Source: Thalassotalea algicola (GTDB lineage: Bacteria; Pseudomonadota; Gammaproteobacteria; Enterobacterales; Alteromonadaceae). Taken from it: a stretch of 64,000 nucleotides of DNA. Where the stretch lies: the NCBI RefSeq assembly GCF_012932965.1, contig NZ_JABBXH010000002.1:1-64000 (forward strand), given 5' to 3'. The notes beneath the pieces were generated by a model, which saw only the letters and a list, made by a program, of their open reading frames with translations, was not told where the DNA came from and did not search any database. The translations under genes were made by a program, and so were the position numbers. This document shows positions 8,330 to 17,072 of the stretch, piece by piece. Position 1 is the first letter of the stretch, and every line of letters starts with the position of its first letter.

Positions 8330-8950
8330 ATGACACATATTAAGCAGCGTGCCGTCGGCGCTAAGCAAAAACAACAACGTATTGCCCAAATCCTTCAAGC
8401 TGCTCAAAGCCGGTTTGCGAACGAAGATTTTAACGATATTCGTCTTGTCGATATTGCTGCAGATGTTGGTATTACTAAAGCGGCTCTTTATCGTTATTTC
8501 CGCAATAAAGAATTGTTGTTCCTTTCTTTATACCAACAACAAATTGATGTCTTGGTAAGTAATTCAGAGCCTTTATTAGCTGAGTTTTCACTGACTAAAG
8601 GGCTGACAAAAGCTATTCTTTCTGTTCCTTTATATAGTAAGTTAACCAGTATATTGCCGACGATTTTGGAACGAAACCTAACAGTAGAAGAGGCGATTGA
8701 GTTTAAACGCACTTTAGCGAGCAAAATGTCAGTGCTGGTTGCTAAAATAGCGCCATATTTATCGCTTCCTTCTGAACAGGTCATTCAGAAGTTTTTGATG
8801 TTACACCATTGTATTATTGGTGCGTGGCCAAATTGTTACCCAAGTGATGTTGTTGCAGCAGCGCAGCAACAAGAACCTTCTATTGCTATGTTTGCACAAA
8901 ATTATGAGCAAATGCTAGCAAGCCATATTGAGCTTATTTTTAATCAATAG
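8330..8950 (+). CDS. TetR family transcriptional regulator
   Basis: The 206-residue protein has an N-terminal DNA-binding domain: ILQAAQSRFANEDFNDIRLVD leads into the helix-turn-helix DIAADVGITKAALYRYFRNK. The C-terminal helical part would bind a ligand I cannot identify. It follows the amine oxidase and converges on the flavin oxidoreductase with only two bases between stop codons, so either neighbour could be its target. Confidence 0.9.
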   Translation: MTHIKQRAVGAKQKQQRIAQILQAAQSRFANEDFNDIRLVDIAADVGITKAALYRYFRNKELLFLSLYQQQIDVLVSNSEPLLAEFSLTKGLTKAILSVPLYSKLTSILPTILERNLTVEEAIEFKRTLASKMSVLVAKIAPYLSLPSEQVIQKFLMLHHCIIGAWPNCYPSDVVAAAQQQEPSIAMFAQNYEQMLASHIELIFNQ

Positions 8951-8952
8951 TT

Positions 8953-10200
8953 TTAATTAGCTTTTATTAATTCTTGTTGATACTGCTTTCTATAACGTTT
9001 AGTTAATTTAGCTTTATTAAATTGATCTTTAACCAAGCAGCACACAGGTGAAGGGGAAGTTGTAGCTGGTTTGCCATTGCCTATTCTTTTCAATTGCTGT
9101 TTAACAACAGCCATCGTCGCTAATCCGCTGAGGGTTTTATCTTTCCAATTAACCGTTGGTATATTACCCACTAAATTAGGTTGTTTTTGCCATTGATTTG
9201 GTAAGTCAGGTGTCATGGCAAGCGCAGTAGCCATGCCAACCAGTTGTACTTGTTTTTCTAAAGCTTGTTCTGCTATTGCCAAACGTTTGATTCCGCCAGT
9301 AACCATAATTGGCATCGTTGCACTATTTGCAATTTCTTGAGCAAATTCTAAAAAATACGCTTCGCGAGCGAGTGTTCTTTCATCAGCAGTTCTACCTTGC
9401 ATAGCAGGTGCTTCATAGCTGCCACCAGATATTTCAATAAAATCTAAGTTGAATCCACCTAATAGCTCGACAACTTTTTTAGCGTCAGCAACATCAAAAC
9501 CACCTCGCATAAAGTCGGCTGAATTAAGTTTTACAGACACGATAAAATGGTCACTAACGTTAGACTTTATCAACTTGACTATTTCTATAAGTAAACGCGC
9601 GCGATTTTCGATTGACCCACCCCAGTTGTCATTACGTTTATTGGTTAGTGGCGATAAAAACTGCGAGAGAAGGTAGCCATGAGCAGCATGAATTTCTATG
9701 CCATCAAACCCTGCATCTTGAGCTTTTTGCGCGGTTACCGCAAAGCGAGTGATCACATCTTGAATTTCGGCCTCTGTCATTGGTGTCGGCTTAGCAAACA
9801 TATGGCTGTGTTTACCCATATCAAGTGCAACATCTGATGGAGACAGTACTTTGCCACCCATGTTCTTAAACACTTGGCGGCCTGGGTGGTTAATTTGCAT
9901 CACCACTTTTGTATTATTGTGTTTAGCAGCACTAGCCCAGCTACGAAATGACGTGAGGTCAGTTTCTGCCTCCAAAGCTACACCACCGGGCCCTGTCATT
10001 GCCATATGGTCGACCATGACATTACCTGTAATAATTAGCCCTACGCCACCTTGAGCCCAAGTATGATAGAGGCGCATAAGTTCAGTACTAGGTAACTGGT
10101 TATCAGTCGCCATATTTTCTTCCATCGCAGCTTTTACTAAGCGATTTTTTACGGTGACACTACTGGCTAATGTTAATGGTGAAAAAACAGGTGATGACAT
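8953..10200 (-). CDS. NADH:flavin oxidoreductase, Old Yellow Enzyme family
   Basis: The 415-residue TIM-barrel flavoprotein binds FMN. Visible features are the N-terminal [20 protein letters not shown], the His-containing active-site segment [18 protein letters not shown], then [17 protein letters not shown], and a C-terminal phosphate-binding MVTGGIKR. It lacks the 4Fe-4S and FAD domains of 2,4-dienoyl-CoA reductase, so it is a stand-alone ene-reductase that would reduce activated C=C bonds with NAD(P)H. The natural substrate is unknown. The C-terminal extension with CCLVKDQF and a basic tail is longer than the minimal barrel. Confidence 0.88.
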   Translation of the reverse strand: MSSPVFSPLTLASSVTVKNRLVKAAMEENMATDNQLPSTELMRLYHTWAQGGVGLIITGNVMVDHMAMTGPGGVALEAETDLTSFRSWASAAKHNNTKVVMQINHPGRQVFKNMGGKVLSPSDVALDMGKHSHMFAKPTPMTEAEIQDVITRFAVTAQKAQDAGFDGIEIHAAHGYLLSQFLSPLTNKRNDNWGGSIENRARLLIEIVKLIKSNVSDHFIVSVKLNSADFMRGGFDVADAKKVVELLGGFNLDFIEISGGSYEAPAMQGRTADERTLAREAYFLEFAQEIANSATMPIMVTGGIKRLAIAEQALEKQVQLVGMATALAMTPDLPNQWQKQPNLVGNIPTVNWKDKTLSGLATMAVVKQQLKRIGNGKPATTSPSPVCCLVKDQFNKAKLTKRYRKQYQQELIKAN

Positions 10201-10280
10201 AATCTAATTTAAGCAATTATTTTGCTGTCATAATAACGAGAAAATAAGTAAACAGCAGCGTTTTTTATAATCTAAAGCCA

Positions 10281-10760
10281 TTAAGGCTTAAAGTCTGCTT
10301 GTTCATGCATTAATAGTTTAGCTTTTAACGCAAGGCCACCGGCATATCCGGTAAGTTTCTTATTCGCACCTATGACTCTGTGACAGGGAATGATAAGTGC
10401 TATTGGATTGGCGCCGTTAGCTGTTCCCACAGCTCTTACTGCTTTTTCATTTTTAATCTTTTTTGCCAGCCAGCCATAACTAACGGTTTGACCTTGTGGT
10501 ATCTCTGTTAGCGCTTGCCACACCTGTTTTTGAAAAGCCGTGCCTGTTGGGGCTAACTTTAAATTAAACGTATTCCGTGCGCCGGCGAAGTATTCATCAA
10601 GTTGCGCGATTACATCAGAAAAAGCATCGTTGTTTTCTCTAGAATTATCGCTAACAGTAATTGGTGCAGCACCTTGTTGGAACGCTAATGCCGTTAATCC
10701 CTGTTCGTTGGCGGTAATGGCAATTTCACCAAAAGGAGATTGATAAAAAATGTGGTACAT
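10281..10760 (-). CDS. ogt: Ogt, methylated-DNA--protein-cysteine methyltransferase
   Basis: The 159-residue suicide repair protein transfers the methyl group from O6-methylguanine to its own cysteine in the intact motif IPCHRVIG. The upstream helix GTAFQKQVWQALTEIPQGQT is also typical. It starts 8 bp after the stop of the Ada/AlkA fusion on the same strand, so the two form an alkylation-repair operon. The O6-methylguanine activity, which is part of Ada in E. coli, is here a separate polypeptide. Confidence 0.95.
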   Translation of the reverse strand: MYHIFYQSPFGEIAITANEQGLTALAFQQGAAPITVSDNSRENNDAFSDVIAQLDEYFAGARNTFNLKLAPTGTAFQKQVWQALTEIPQGQTVSYGWLAKKIKNEKAVRAVGTANGANPIALIIPCHRVIGANKKLTGYAGGLALKAKLLMHEQADFKP

Positions 10761-10768
10761 ATTGATTC

Positions 10769-12190
10769 CTAATCTTTAAGTGACAGCCATAAATAAAGTG
10801 TCGCGTACGCACGCCATGGCTGCCATTGTTCTGCAAGCGCAATAATGTTCTTAGTTGAGAGTTTTTTCTGTGGTGGACTTAATGCTTTTATTACTCCTAA
10901 ATCACTAGCTGGAAATGCGTTTGGATCGCTTAAACCTCGCATTGCAATGTAATTGACTGTCCAAGGGCCAATGCCTTTTAATTGGGTTAATTGTTTTTCT
11001 AATTGTTCTAAATCGTGATATTTATCTAATAAATCAGGATTTAATAGATAAAACTTAATCCAACGTTTTAGGGTGTCAATTCTAGATTGTGTTAAACCTA
11101 TTCCTTCAAAATCTGCATCTTTTAGCTGGCAGGCATTAGGAAAGCATTGACTTAGTACTGAATGTTCAATTGATAAGCCTGAACCATATTTGTCTGCTAT
11201 TCTTCCGGCAAGCGTCGTTGCCGCTTTAACCGATACTTGCTGACCTAATATTGCTCTAATTGAAAATTCAAATATATCCCAACATCCAGGTAAGCGTATA
11301 CCAGGGTAGTGTTCAATCTGTTTAGCCAACAAAGGATCTTCCGAAAGGTGTTGGTGAATCAATGTCATGTCCGCATCTAAGTCGAATATTTTCCTCACCT
11401 TTTTAATCACTTTATCAAGTACACTTAAATCATTTATCGCTACTTTTAACTTCAACGCATACTTTTGAGGAACTTTAGTGACTTCTATATAGCCACACGC
11501 ATTATCAATAGTTATCGCTCTTTGGTAGCTGTCATCAGAGACTAATTCTATACCTGGAAGCTGCCTTAATTTAAAAAATGCTAGCATGCCTTGCCAATCA
11601 AATGGCGGTCGATAATTTAAGAGAATCGAAATTTCACTGGTCGCAAGTTTTTGGCTTAGTCGACTACGAATTTGGCTTGGTGTTTCATGGTAAGTAGCCT
11701 TAACTGTTTCGTTGAAGCGCCTAATGCTGCTATAGCCAGAATTAAAACAGACATCTGCTATTGGAATGTTTGTACCTGTAAGTAGTTGTCTTGCCTTTAG
11801 CAACCTTTGATGATTCAAATATTGATTTGGCGACAAGCTTAAACTTTGTTGAAAAAGTCGGCGAATATGCCTTTCTGACATTTCAAATTGTTCAGATAGC
11901 TCCGCGACTGTTAACCCATCACTTACCAATGCATCGATGAGCTTTTCAATGCTAGGAGGTAACGATTGCTTCGGGGCCAGTTCGGGCAGACAGCGCTTAC
12001 ATGGCTGATATCCCGCATTTTGAGCTTGTTCTGCTGTATGGTAATAACGAACATTTTCTTCTTTAGGAGCTCTTGCTGGACAGATGGGGCGGCAGAATAT
12101 GCCAGTTGTTAAGACCGCAGTATAGAATTTACCATCGAAACGAGCATCTTTACTTAACCTTGCGTGTTGACAAGTATTTGGATCTAACAT
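10769..12190 (-). CDS. Ada-type regulator fused to AlkA DNA-3-methyladenine glycosylase
   Basis: The 473-residue protein has three parts. First is an Ada N-terminal zinc domain with the Cys ligands of TGIFCRPICPAR and QPCKRCLPE, where methyl phosphotriesters are repaired and the signal is sensed. Second is an AraC-type helix-turn-helix (about residues 85-180, GLTVAELSEQFEMSERHIRR). Third is an AlkA-like domain with an HhH-GPD segment near LKGIGPWTVNYIAMRG and a catalytic Asp in FPASDLGV. It is likely the methylation-induced activator of itself and ogt. The ATG at 12190 has AGGA seven bases upstream and is preferred over a TTG one codon earlier. Confidence 0.92.
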   Translation of the reverse strand: MLDPNTCQHARLSKDARFDGKFYTAVLTTGIFCRPICPARAPKEENVRYYHTAEQAQNAGYQPCKRCLPELAPKQSLPPSIEKLIDALVSDGLTVAELSEQFEMSERHIRRLFQQSLSLSPNQYLNHQRLLKARQLLTGTNIPIADVCFNSGYSSIRRFNETVKATYHETPSQIRSRLSQKLATSEISILLNYRPPFDWQGMLAFFKLRQLPGIELVSDDSYQRAITIDNACGYIEVTKVPQKYALKLKVAINDLSVLDKVIKKVRKIFDLDADMTLIHQHLSEDPLLAKQIEHYPGIRLPGCWDIFEFSIRAILGQQVSVKAATTLAGRIADKYGSGLSIEHSVLSQCFPNACQLKDADFEGIGLTQSRIDTLKRWIKFYLLNPDLLDKYHDLEQLEKQLTQLKGIGPWTVNYIAMRGLSDPNAFPASDLGVIKALSPPQKKLSTKNIIALAEQWQPWRAYATLYLWLSLKD

Positions 12191-12319
12191 CAAACTTTCC
12201 TGAAGAATTTTGCCATAAGTCTAACAAATTTTTTAATGATAACTGGCGAATTTCGGACATGGATAAAAACTTGCTGAATTGTGATGTTAATGGCAATAAG
12301 CCTTGTAAATAAGCAGCTT

Positions 12320-12357
12320 TTTAGAAATCACTCAGGTTATTTTAATGTTTCGTCAGG
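12320..12357 (+). promoter_or_regulatory. Candidate AraC-type half-site pair upstream of the TonB receptor
   Basis: Two related 17-mers at 12320-12336 and 12341-12357 lie 21 bp apart and agree at 10 of 17 positions, both ending TCAGG. The second contains TTCGTCAG, the same octamer as in both repeats at 16350-16387. Geometry and sequence suggest the same regulator binds here. The match is degenerate, so this is inference. The rest of the 12191-12505 gap shows no gene. A GGGGGA ribosome-binding site precedes the receptor. Confidence 0.45.
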
Positions 12358-12505
12358 GTTTTTTAACAATCCGCAAGCATTAAAAATGGCTGATTCATAA
12401 TATCAATAAAACTAAAAATAAAAGATCACTATGGAAGGTGGCAAAAATAAAAAGGATAGAAAACCGACAGGTTTATACATCAGGTTTATTTAACGGGGGA
12501 AAACT

Positions 12506-15112
12506 ATGACTGACCTAGCTCAGCATCAACAGCAGAATTATTCACGCCGGTATAACACTATAACTAAAGCAATTATCTCGGCGCTTGCTTTCACACCACT
12601 TTGGCTTTCTGCACAAGAGAATACAGAACAAAAGGAAGCTGAAATTGAAGTGGTTACGGTAACGGCTCAAAAACGAGTTCAAAACATAATGAAAGTGCCG
12701 GTTACAGTGCAAAGTGTTAGTGCTGATACCATTGAAGAAAGTAGCTCAATTTTATTAAGCGATGTCGATAAATTTATCCCAGGTTTTGAGTTTACTGATA
12801 GTAATATGACACAGGCTGGTATCACAATGCGTGGTATCTCAAGTCCAAATATTAGTGTTGGTGGCGATCCTTCTTCTGCGGCGTTTTATGACGACGTATA
12901 TATGCCAAGAGCTGCGCAAAACGTAATTTTTTCCGATATGGCGCGTGTCGAGGTATTAAAAGGCCCACAAGGTACCTTGTTCGGTCGAAATGCTGCAATG
13001 GGTGTAGTAAATATGGTGCCTAATTCACCCATGCCAGATTTTGAGGGCTTTATTAAAGCCTCGGTTGGTACAGATAGTCTTCAGCGTTACGAAGGTATGT
13101 TGAATGTGCCGATCGCGGACAATTTTTATATGCGAGCAAACCTGCTTTCAAACTCACAAGATGGTGTGGTAGATAACATCGCAGAACGCAGCTGGACTGA
13201 CGAAGAAAAGTTATGGGATCTTGGTGAGCGCGGTCACGATGCGGCACGAGTATCATTTCTATGGGATATATCGTCTGCTACTCAATTTCAAATTGCGTAT
13301 GACTGGGATGATTTAGAACAAGGCCCTCCAATGGCAATTGGCTTTAGTGAATATGCATACAATGGCGGAAAAGACCCATTTGCGTCTAAAGCTGAGGATG
13401 ATGTTCGAAATGGGGTAGAAAAACGTGATATGTATGGCGTTACTGCCAAGTTAACTCATGAGTTTGATGATAACTGGTCAATGAAGTTTGTTGCTTCATA
13501 CCGAGATTGGGAAACGGTAAATCGCCAAGATGAAGACGGTACTTCAGACATTACCCGTTATTTTGATACGTCAAACAATGAAGATTCAGACATTATTTAT
13601 ACCGAGTTACAGCTTAACTATGTGAGCGATGAAATTAATGCAGTGGCTGGTTTTTCTTATTCAAAAGAAGATGTTAGTCAAACAACTGAACTTAATATAA
13701 CTTCGGACACCGCGGCGCGATTGATCACTGGTGAATTAAATAGCTTTATTAAAGGTGGTGTTGCAGAGCAGGTTGCAGCAATGATTGGTGGCAATACTGA
13801 TGCCCATGCTGAAGCTGCATTTGGTCCAGATGTAACATTTGCTGGTGCAGTAGATACTTTCTTTGCGGTAAGTGGTTTCCCGATGGATCATATGTGGAAT
13901 GCTGACGAGTGGGCAGGAGCGTTAAACGCGCTAGGTTTTGCAGACGGTATTATGGCAGCTATTGGTATGCCAGGGGTGCCATTAACTGCAGATATTGTTA
14001 ATGCAACAGGCGATATTACCTATGATGTTGTAGCCGGACAACTAGGCCTTGCTGAGGTTATGGGACCTGGTTATGGCGGTCAATGGTGGCAAGAGAGTGT
14101 TAATAATACCGGTGATTTTACCAACTGGGGTGTTTTCGCAGACGTTGATTATAAAATCGATGAAAAGTGGAGCGTAATTGCTGGCCTTCGCTATTCAAAA
14201 GACGAAAAAGATTTTACATGGTTAATTCCTAAAAATACCTTTGCTCAGATTAGACCTGGCGTAAACAATTTATTGTTCAAAGAAGTGAATATGTCTGCTT
14301 CCGATGATTGGGATAAAGTGACGGGTCGTTTAGTAGCCAGTTATCAAATAGACGATGACCATATGTTATTTGGCTCATATTCTACGGGTTATAAGTCTGG
14401 TGGATTTGACTCATTAACACCAAGTAATGAAGCCTTTGAACCTGAAGATACAACAAATTTTGAGTTTGGTTATAAAGGTATTTTATGGGGTGAAGTAGTT
14501 GCTAATGTAAGTGCTTACTACCTTGAGTTGGACAATCTACAGCGCTCAATTGACTCTAAAGCGCCAGGCTCACCGCAGGCAGTACCAACTATTATTAATG
14601 AAGACCGTGAAATCACCGGGTTGGAATTTGATGTTCGTTGGTTTGCTACTGAAAGTCTAACGTTAGGCGTGGTGTCTGAAATTCGTAGTACAGATAATAT
14701 TTCACCAGACTTTTATAATGGTGAAGGTGATCTTGTAGAAGCTACAACAACCGATTCAGATGCAGATCTAAATTACACCTTAACATTAGACTGGGCACCT
14801 GACTTCGATTTTGGTGTTGTTAACTTCCATATCGATTATGTTTATTTGGAAAATACTCGAGACAATGAACCAGGCTTAGAAGAATATAAAAAGCAGGTTA
14901 AAGCCTATTTTAGAGATACTTCGCTATTAAATGCTCGCTTGTCTTGGGCAAATAATGATGAAAGTATTGAAGTTGGCTTATGGGGTAAAAACCTATTTGA
15001 TGAACGTTATGTTGAAGGGATAGGTGGATTGACAGCTGATGTATTAGGTACGCCTGTTGGTCGTATAAATCGAGGTTTAGAAACAGGTATAGATTTTAAG
15101 TACACCTTCTAA
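12506..15112 (+). CDS. TonB-dependent outer membrane receptor
   Basis: The 868-residue protein has a long N-terminal signal region with its hydrophobic core at about residues 22-36. A TonB-box-like stretch VVTVTAQKR follows, then a plug domain (QNIMKVPVTVQ; ITMRGISSPN; ARVEVLKGPQGTLFGRNAA) and a 22-strand barrel ending with an aromatic residue (DFKYTF). It imports a scarce ligand using proton-motive force. The VTAQKR class is common in marine bacteria for organic substrates, but the ligand is unknown. Residues about 405-530 form an unusually long Ala/Gly-rich loop. Context links it to the AraC regulator and cytochrome operon. Confidence 0.93.
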   Translation: MTDLAQHQQQNYSRRYNTITKAIISALAFTPLWLSAQENTEQKEAEIEVVTVTAQKRVQNIMKVPVTVQSVSADTIEESSSILLSDVDKFIPGFEFTDSNMTQAGITMRGISSPNISVGGDPSSAAFYDDVYMPRAAQNVIFSDMARVEVLKGPQGTLFGRNAAMGVVNMVPNSPMPDFEGFIKASVGTDSLQRYEGMLNVPIADNFYMRANLLSNSQDGVVDNIAERSWTDEEKLWDLGERGHDAARVSFLWDISSATQFQIAYDWDDLEQGPPMAIGFSEYAYNGGKDPFASKAEDDVRNGVEKRDMYGVTAKLTHEFDDNWSMKFVASYRDWETVNRQDEDGTSDITRYFDTSNNEDSDIIYTELQLNYVSDEINAVAGFSYSKEDVSQTTELNITSDTAARLITGELNSFIKGGVAEQVAAMIGGNTDAHAEAAFGPDVTFAGAVDTFFAVSGFPMDHMWNADEWAGALNALGFADGIMAAIGMPGVPLTADIVNATGDITYDVVAGQLGLAEVMGPGYGGQWWQESVNNTGDFTNWGVFADVDYKIDEKWSVIAGLRYSKDEKDFTWLIPKNTFAQIRPGVNNLLFKEVNMSASDDWDKVTGRLVASYQIDDDHMLFGSYSTGYKSGGFDSLTPSNEAFEPEDTTNFEFGYKGILWGEVVANVSAYYLELDNLQRSIDSKAPGSPQAVPTIINEDREITGLEFDVRWFATESLTLGVVSEIRSTDNISPDFYNGEGDLVEATTTDSDADLNYTLTLDWAPDFDFGVVNFHIDYVYLENTRDNEPGLEEYKKQVKAYFRDTSLLNARLSWANNDESIEVGLWGKNLFDERYVEGIGGLTADVLGTPVGRINRGLETGIDFKYTF

Positions 15113-15134
15113 ATTGAGTTGTTCATTTAAATTT

Positions 15135-15166
15135 AAAGCCCAGCAATTTGCTGGGCTTTAATTTAT
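15135..15166 (+). terminator. Rho-independent terminator after the TonB receptor
   Basis: AAAGCCCAGC and GCTGGGCTTT form a strong stem around a short loop, followed by TAATTTATTTT. It sits 22 bp after the receptor stop and separates it from the AraC-type gene. Confidence 0.88.
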
Positions 15167-15257
15167 TTTCAGTGACAATTTTTAAGTTTTCATTTTCAAT
15201 AATTGTGTTTAGTATGATCTAACTATCCGCAGCATAAGACAAAAATAACGATACTGT

Positions 15258-16295
15258 ATGCTAAGTTTGTTCTTTTCTCATTTTGCTTTTGCACAAATAT
15301 TTATATGTGTGCTTTTATTGGTAAAGCATTGTCGTCACAATCAGTCAATTCAATTGTTTATTCTATTGATGGTTTCTGGCGCGGGTTATATTCTTGGCGG
15401 CTTATATACTTATGAGCCTGCTCCTCTTTTTTATATAGGTTTTATTGCAGGTAATGCCTTACCGGGGGTGTTCTGGTTAACGGCACTTAGTGTATTTGCT
15501 GACAAAACGCATATTAAAACTTGGCAATATTGGCTTGCTGCATCAACATTGATTCTCCCTCTAGCGTCTAAAGGTATTCAGCTTACTTTTGGTTTTGAAC
15601 TACGTGAATTTGTTTCGGCTGCGCTTATCTATTTCTATTTACAGCTGACGTTGGAGTTGTCGTTAATATTTCATGCACTTTACGTTTCGCTACTAAGCTG
15701 GCGTAGTGATTTAGTACAAGAACGTCGTTATATTCGTGGCGGTGTAATATCAGTATCAGCGGTTTATATTGTTTTAATTATTATCGTAGAACAGTTATTA
15801 GATGTGCAATGGACGGGTCTTGATGTGATCAAAAGCGCCATGTTGGCGGGACTTATAACTGCGATAAATTACTTCTTGTTTGACAGTAAATTATCAGTAC
15901 TTTTTGTCACTAAAACAGAGGTTAAACAACCAAAAGCTGAAGTCGCAATGCCACCAAAAGAGTTAGGACGAATTATCTCAGCGATGGAGCAAGATAAACT
16001 CTATCAACAGGAAGGGATCACAATTTCCAGTTTTGCAAAGCACCTAGCTATACATGAATACAAGTTAAGGCATTTAATTAATGGTGAAATGAATTACCGA
16101 AACTTCAATGATTTTTTAAACTATTACCGTATTAAAGAAGTGACTGAAAAATTAATTAAGCCAGAATTCATTCAAACTCCGGTCTTAACTCTTGCCTTAG
16201 AAAGCGGCTTTCGAAGTTTAAGTTCTTTTAACAAAGCGTTCAAAGGAACCCATGGCATTACGCCAACAGAATATCGTAAAAAGCATAATGGCTAA
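15258..16295 (+). CDS. Membrane-bound AraC family transcriptional regulator
   Basis: The 345-residue protein has about six or seven hydrophobic segments in residues 1-210, then a linker and an AraC DNA-binding domain at about 235-340. The first helix-turn-helix covers ISSFAKHLAIHEYKLRHLIN and the second is LALESGFRSLSSFNKAF with the closing GITPTEYRK. Such proteins probably sense a signal at the membrane and act directly on DNA. It lies between the TonB receptor and the cytochrome operon. An ideal AraC-type direct repeat begins 55 bp after its stop, making the next operon its likely target. Confidence 0.92.
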   Translation: MLSLFFSHFAFAQIFICVLLLVKHCRHNQSIQLFILLMVSGAGYILGGLYTYEPAPLFYIGFIAGNALPGVFWLTALSVFADKTHIKTWQYWLAASTLILPLASKGIQLTFGFELREFVSAALIYFYLQLTLELSLIFHALYVSLLSWRSDLVQERRYIRGGVISVSAVYIVLIIIVEQLLDVQWTGLDVIKSAMLAGLITAINYFLFDSKLSVLFVTKTEVKQPKAEVAMPPKELGRIISAMEQDKLYQQEGITISSFAKHLAIHEYKLRHLINGEMNYRNFNDFLNYYRIKEVTEKLIKPEFIQTPVLTLALESGFRSLSSFNKAFKGTHGITPTEYRKKHNG

Positions 16296-16349
16296 AAACA
16301 ACGATTAAATATGGTAAAAAGCTTGCTGAACACTACTAATACTGAGTTA

Positions 16350-16387
16350 TTTTAGAATTCGTCAGCTTTTTTTTAGAATTCGTCAGC
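16350..16387 (+). promoter_or_regulatory. AraC-type operator: perfect 17-bp direct repeat with 21-bp period
   Basis: TTTTAGAATTCGTCAGC occurs at 16350-16366 and again, unchanged, at 16371-16387, separated by four T. Two 17-bp half-sites with a 4-bp gap is the geometry of the E. coli araI1-araI2 site. A candidate -10 box TATAGT at 16407-16412 puts the expected -35 region over the end of the second repeat, the placement used by class II activators. The regulated operon starts at 16445. Confidence 0.8.
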
Positions 16388-16444
16388 ATATAAAACCTGT
16401 CAATCATATAGTGAACTCAAGTTTTAATTACATTTGAGTTTGCG

Positions 16445-17068
16445 ATGCGCCCAATATCTTTACTAGCGAAATTGTTCGTCGTAGTTATTAGCTTAACTGC
16501 GCCTTCGGCTGTTTTTGCTAATACACCTGAACAACTTTATCAAACATGTATTGCTTGTCATGGTGAACAAGGGCAGGGCAATAGTGCCGTTAATGCACCG
16601 GCAATTGCTGGGCAACATGCTTGGTATACCACAAGACAACTTCAAAATTTTATCAGTGGTGTTCGTGGAGCGCATGAAAAAGATGTACTTGGTAAACAAA
16701 TGAAAGCAATGACTAGTCAACTAGAACCTAACAAGGATGTTCCCGTTTTAGCTGACTATATTGCAACGCTTCCAGGTAAAGTGGCAAAGCAAGAAATTAG
16801 CGGCGATTTAATGAATGGTTCTCGTTATTATCAAGCTAAATGCGGCGCCTGTCATGGTGGTAAGGCAGAAGGTAACAAGTCATTTCATGCACCAAGACTA
16901 GCTGGACAAGATGTCAGCTATTTGCAACGCCAAATGAAGAATTTTGTCGAAGGAGTGCGTGGTAGTCACGCTGAAGATAAGCTTGGTAAACAAATGGCTA
17001 TGATGGCGAAAATTGTTTCAGACAAAGAGCTGTCAGACATTATTTTCTACATTTCACAACAGCAATAA
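16445..17068 (+). CDS. Diheme cytochrome c (cytochrome c4-like)
   Basis: The 207-residue periplasmic protein has a signal peptide ending near Ala26 (SAVFA). Two homologous cytochrome domains each carry a CxxCH heme site, at C35-H39 (CIACH) and C133-H137 (CGACH). Each domain ends with a similar LGKQM stretch that offers a Met ligand. This is the cytochrome c4 layout of two class I domains in tandem. It probably shuttles electrons between the bc1 complex or quinol oxidation and the peroxidase-like protein encoded next. It is the first gene of the operon behind the AraC-type repeat. Confidence 0.9.
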   Translation: MRPISLLAKLFVVVISLTAPSAVFANTPEQLYQTCIACHGEQGQGNSAVNAPAIAGQHAWYTTRQLQNFISGVRGAHEKDVLGKQMKAMTSQLEPNKDVPVLADYIATLPGKVAKQEISGDLMNGSRYYQAKCGACHGGKAEGNKSFHAPRLAGQDVSYLQRQMKNFVEGVRGSHAEDKLGKQMAMMAKIVSDKELSDIIFYISQQQ

Positions 17069-17072
17069 TTGT

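Noticed and set aside
12073..12312. 79-codon plus-strand frame overlapping the Ada/AlkA start
   Set aside because: Mostly antisense to Ada, no start signal and no conserved pattern.
16350..16387. Considered as the start of a CRISPR array
   Set aside because: Only two 17-bp copies with a 4-bp spacer and no cas genes; the geometry fits an AraC operator.
17013..17072. Upstream extension of the peroxidase-like reading frame
   Set aside because: It overlaps the end of the cytochrome c gene; the ATG at 17073 opens a proper signal peptide.
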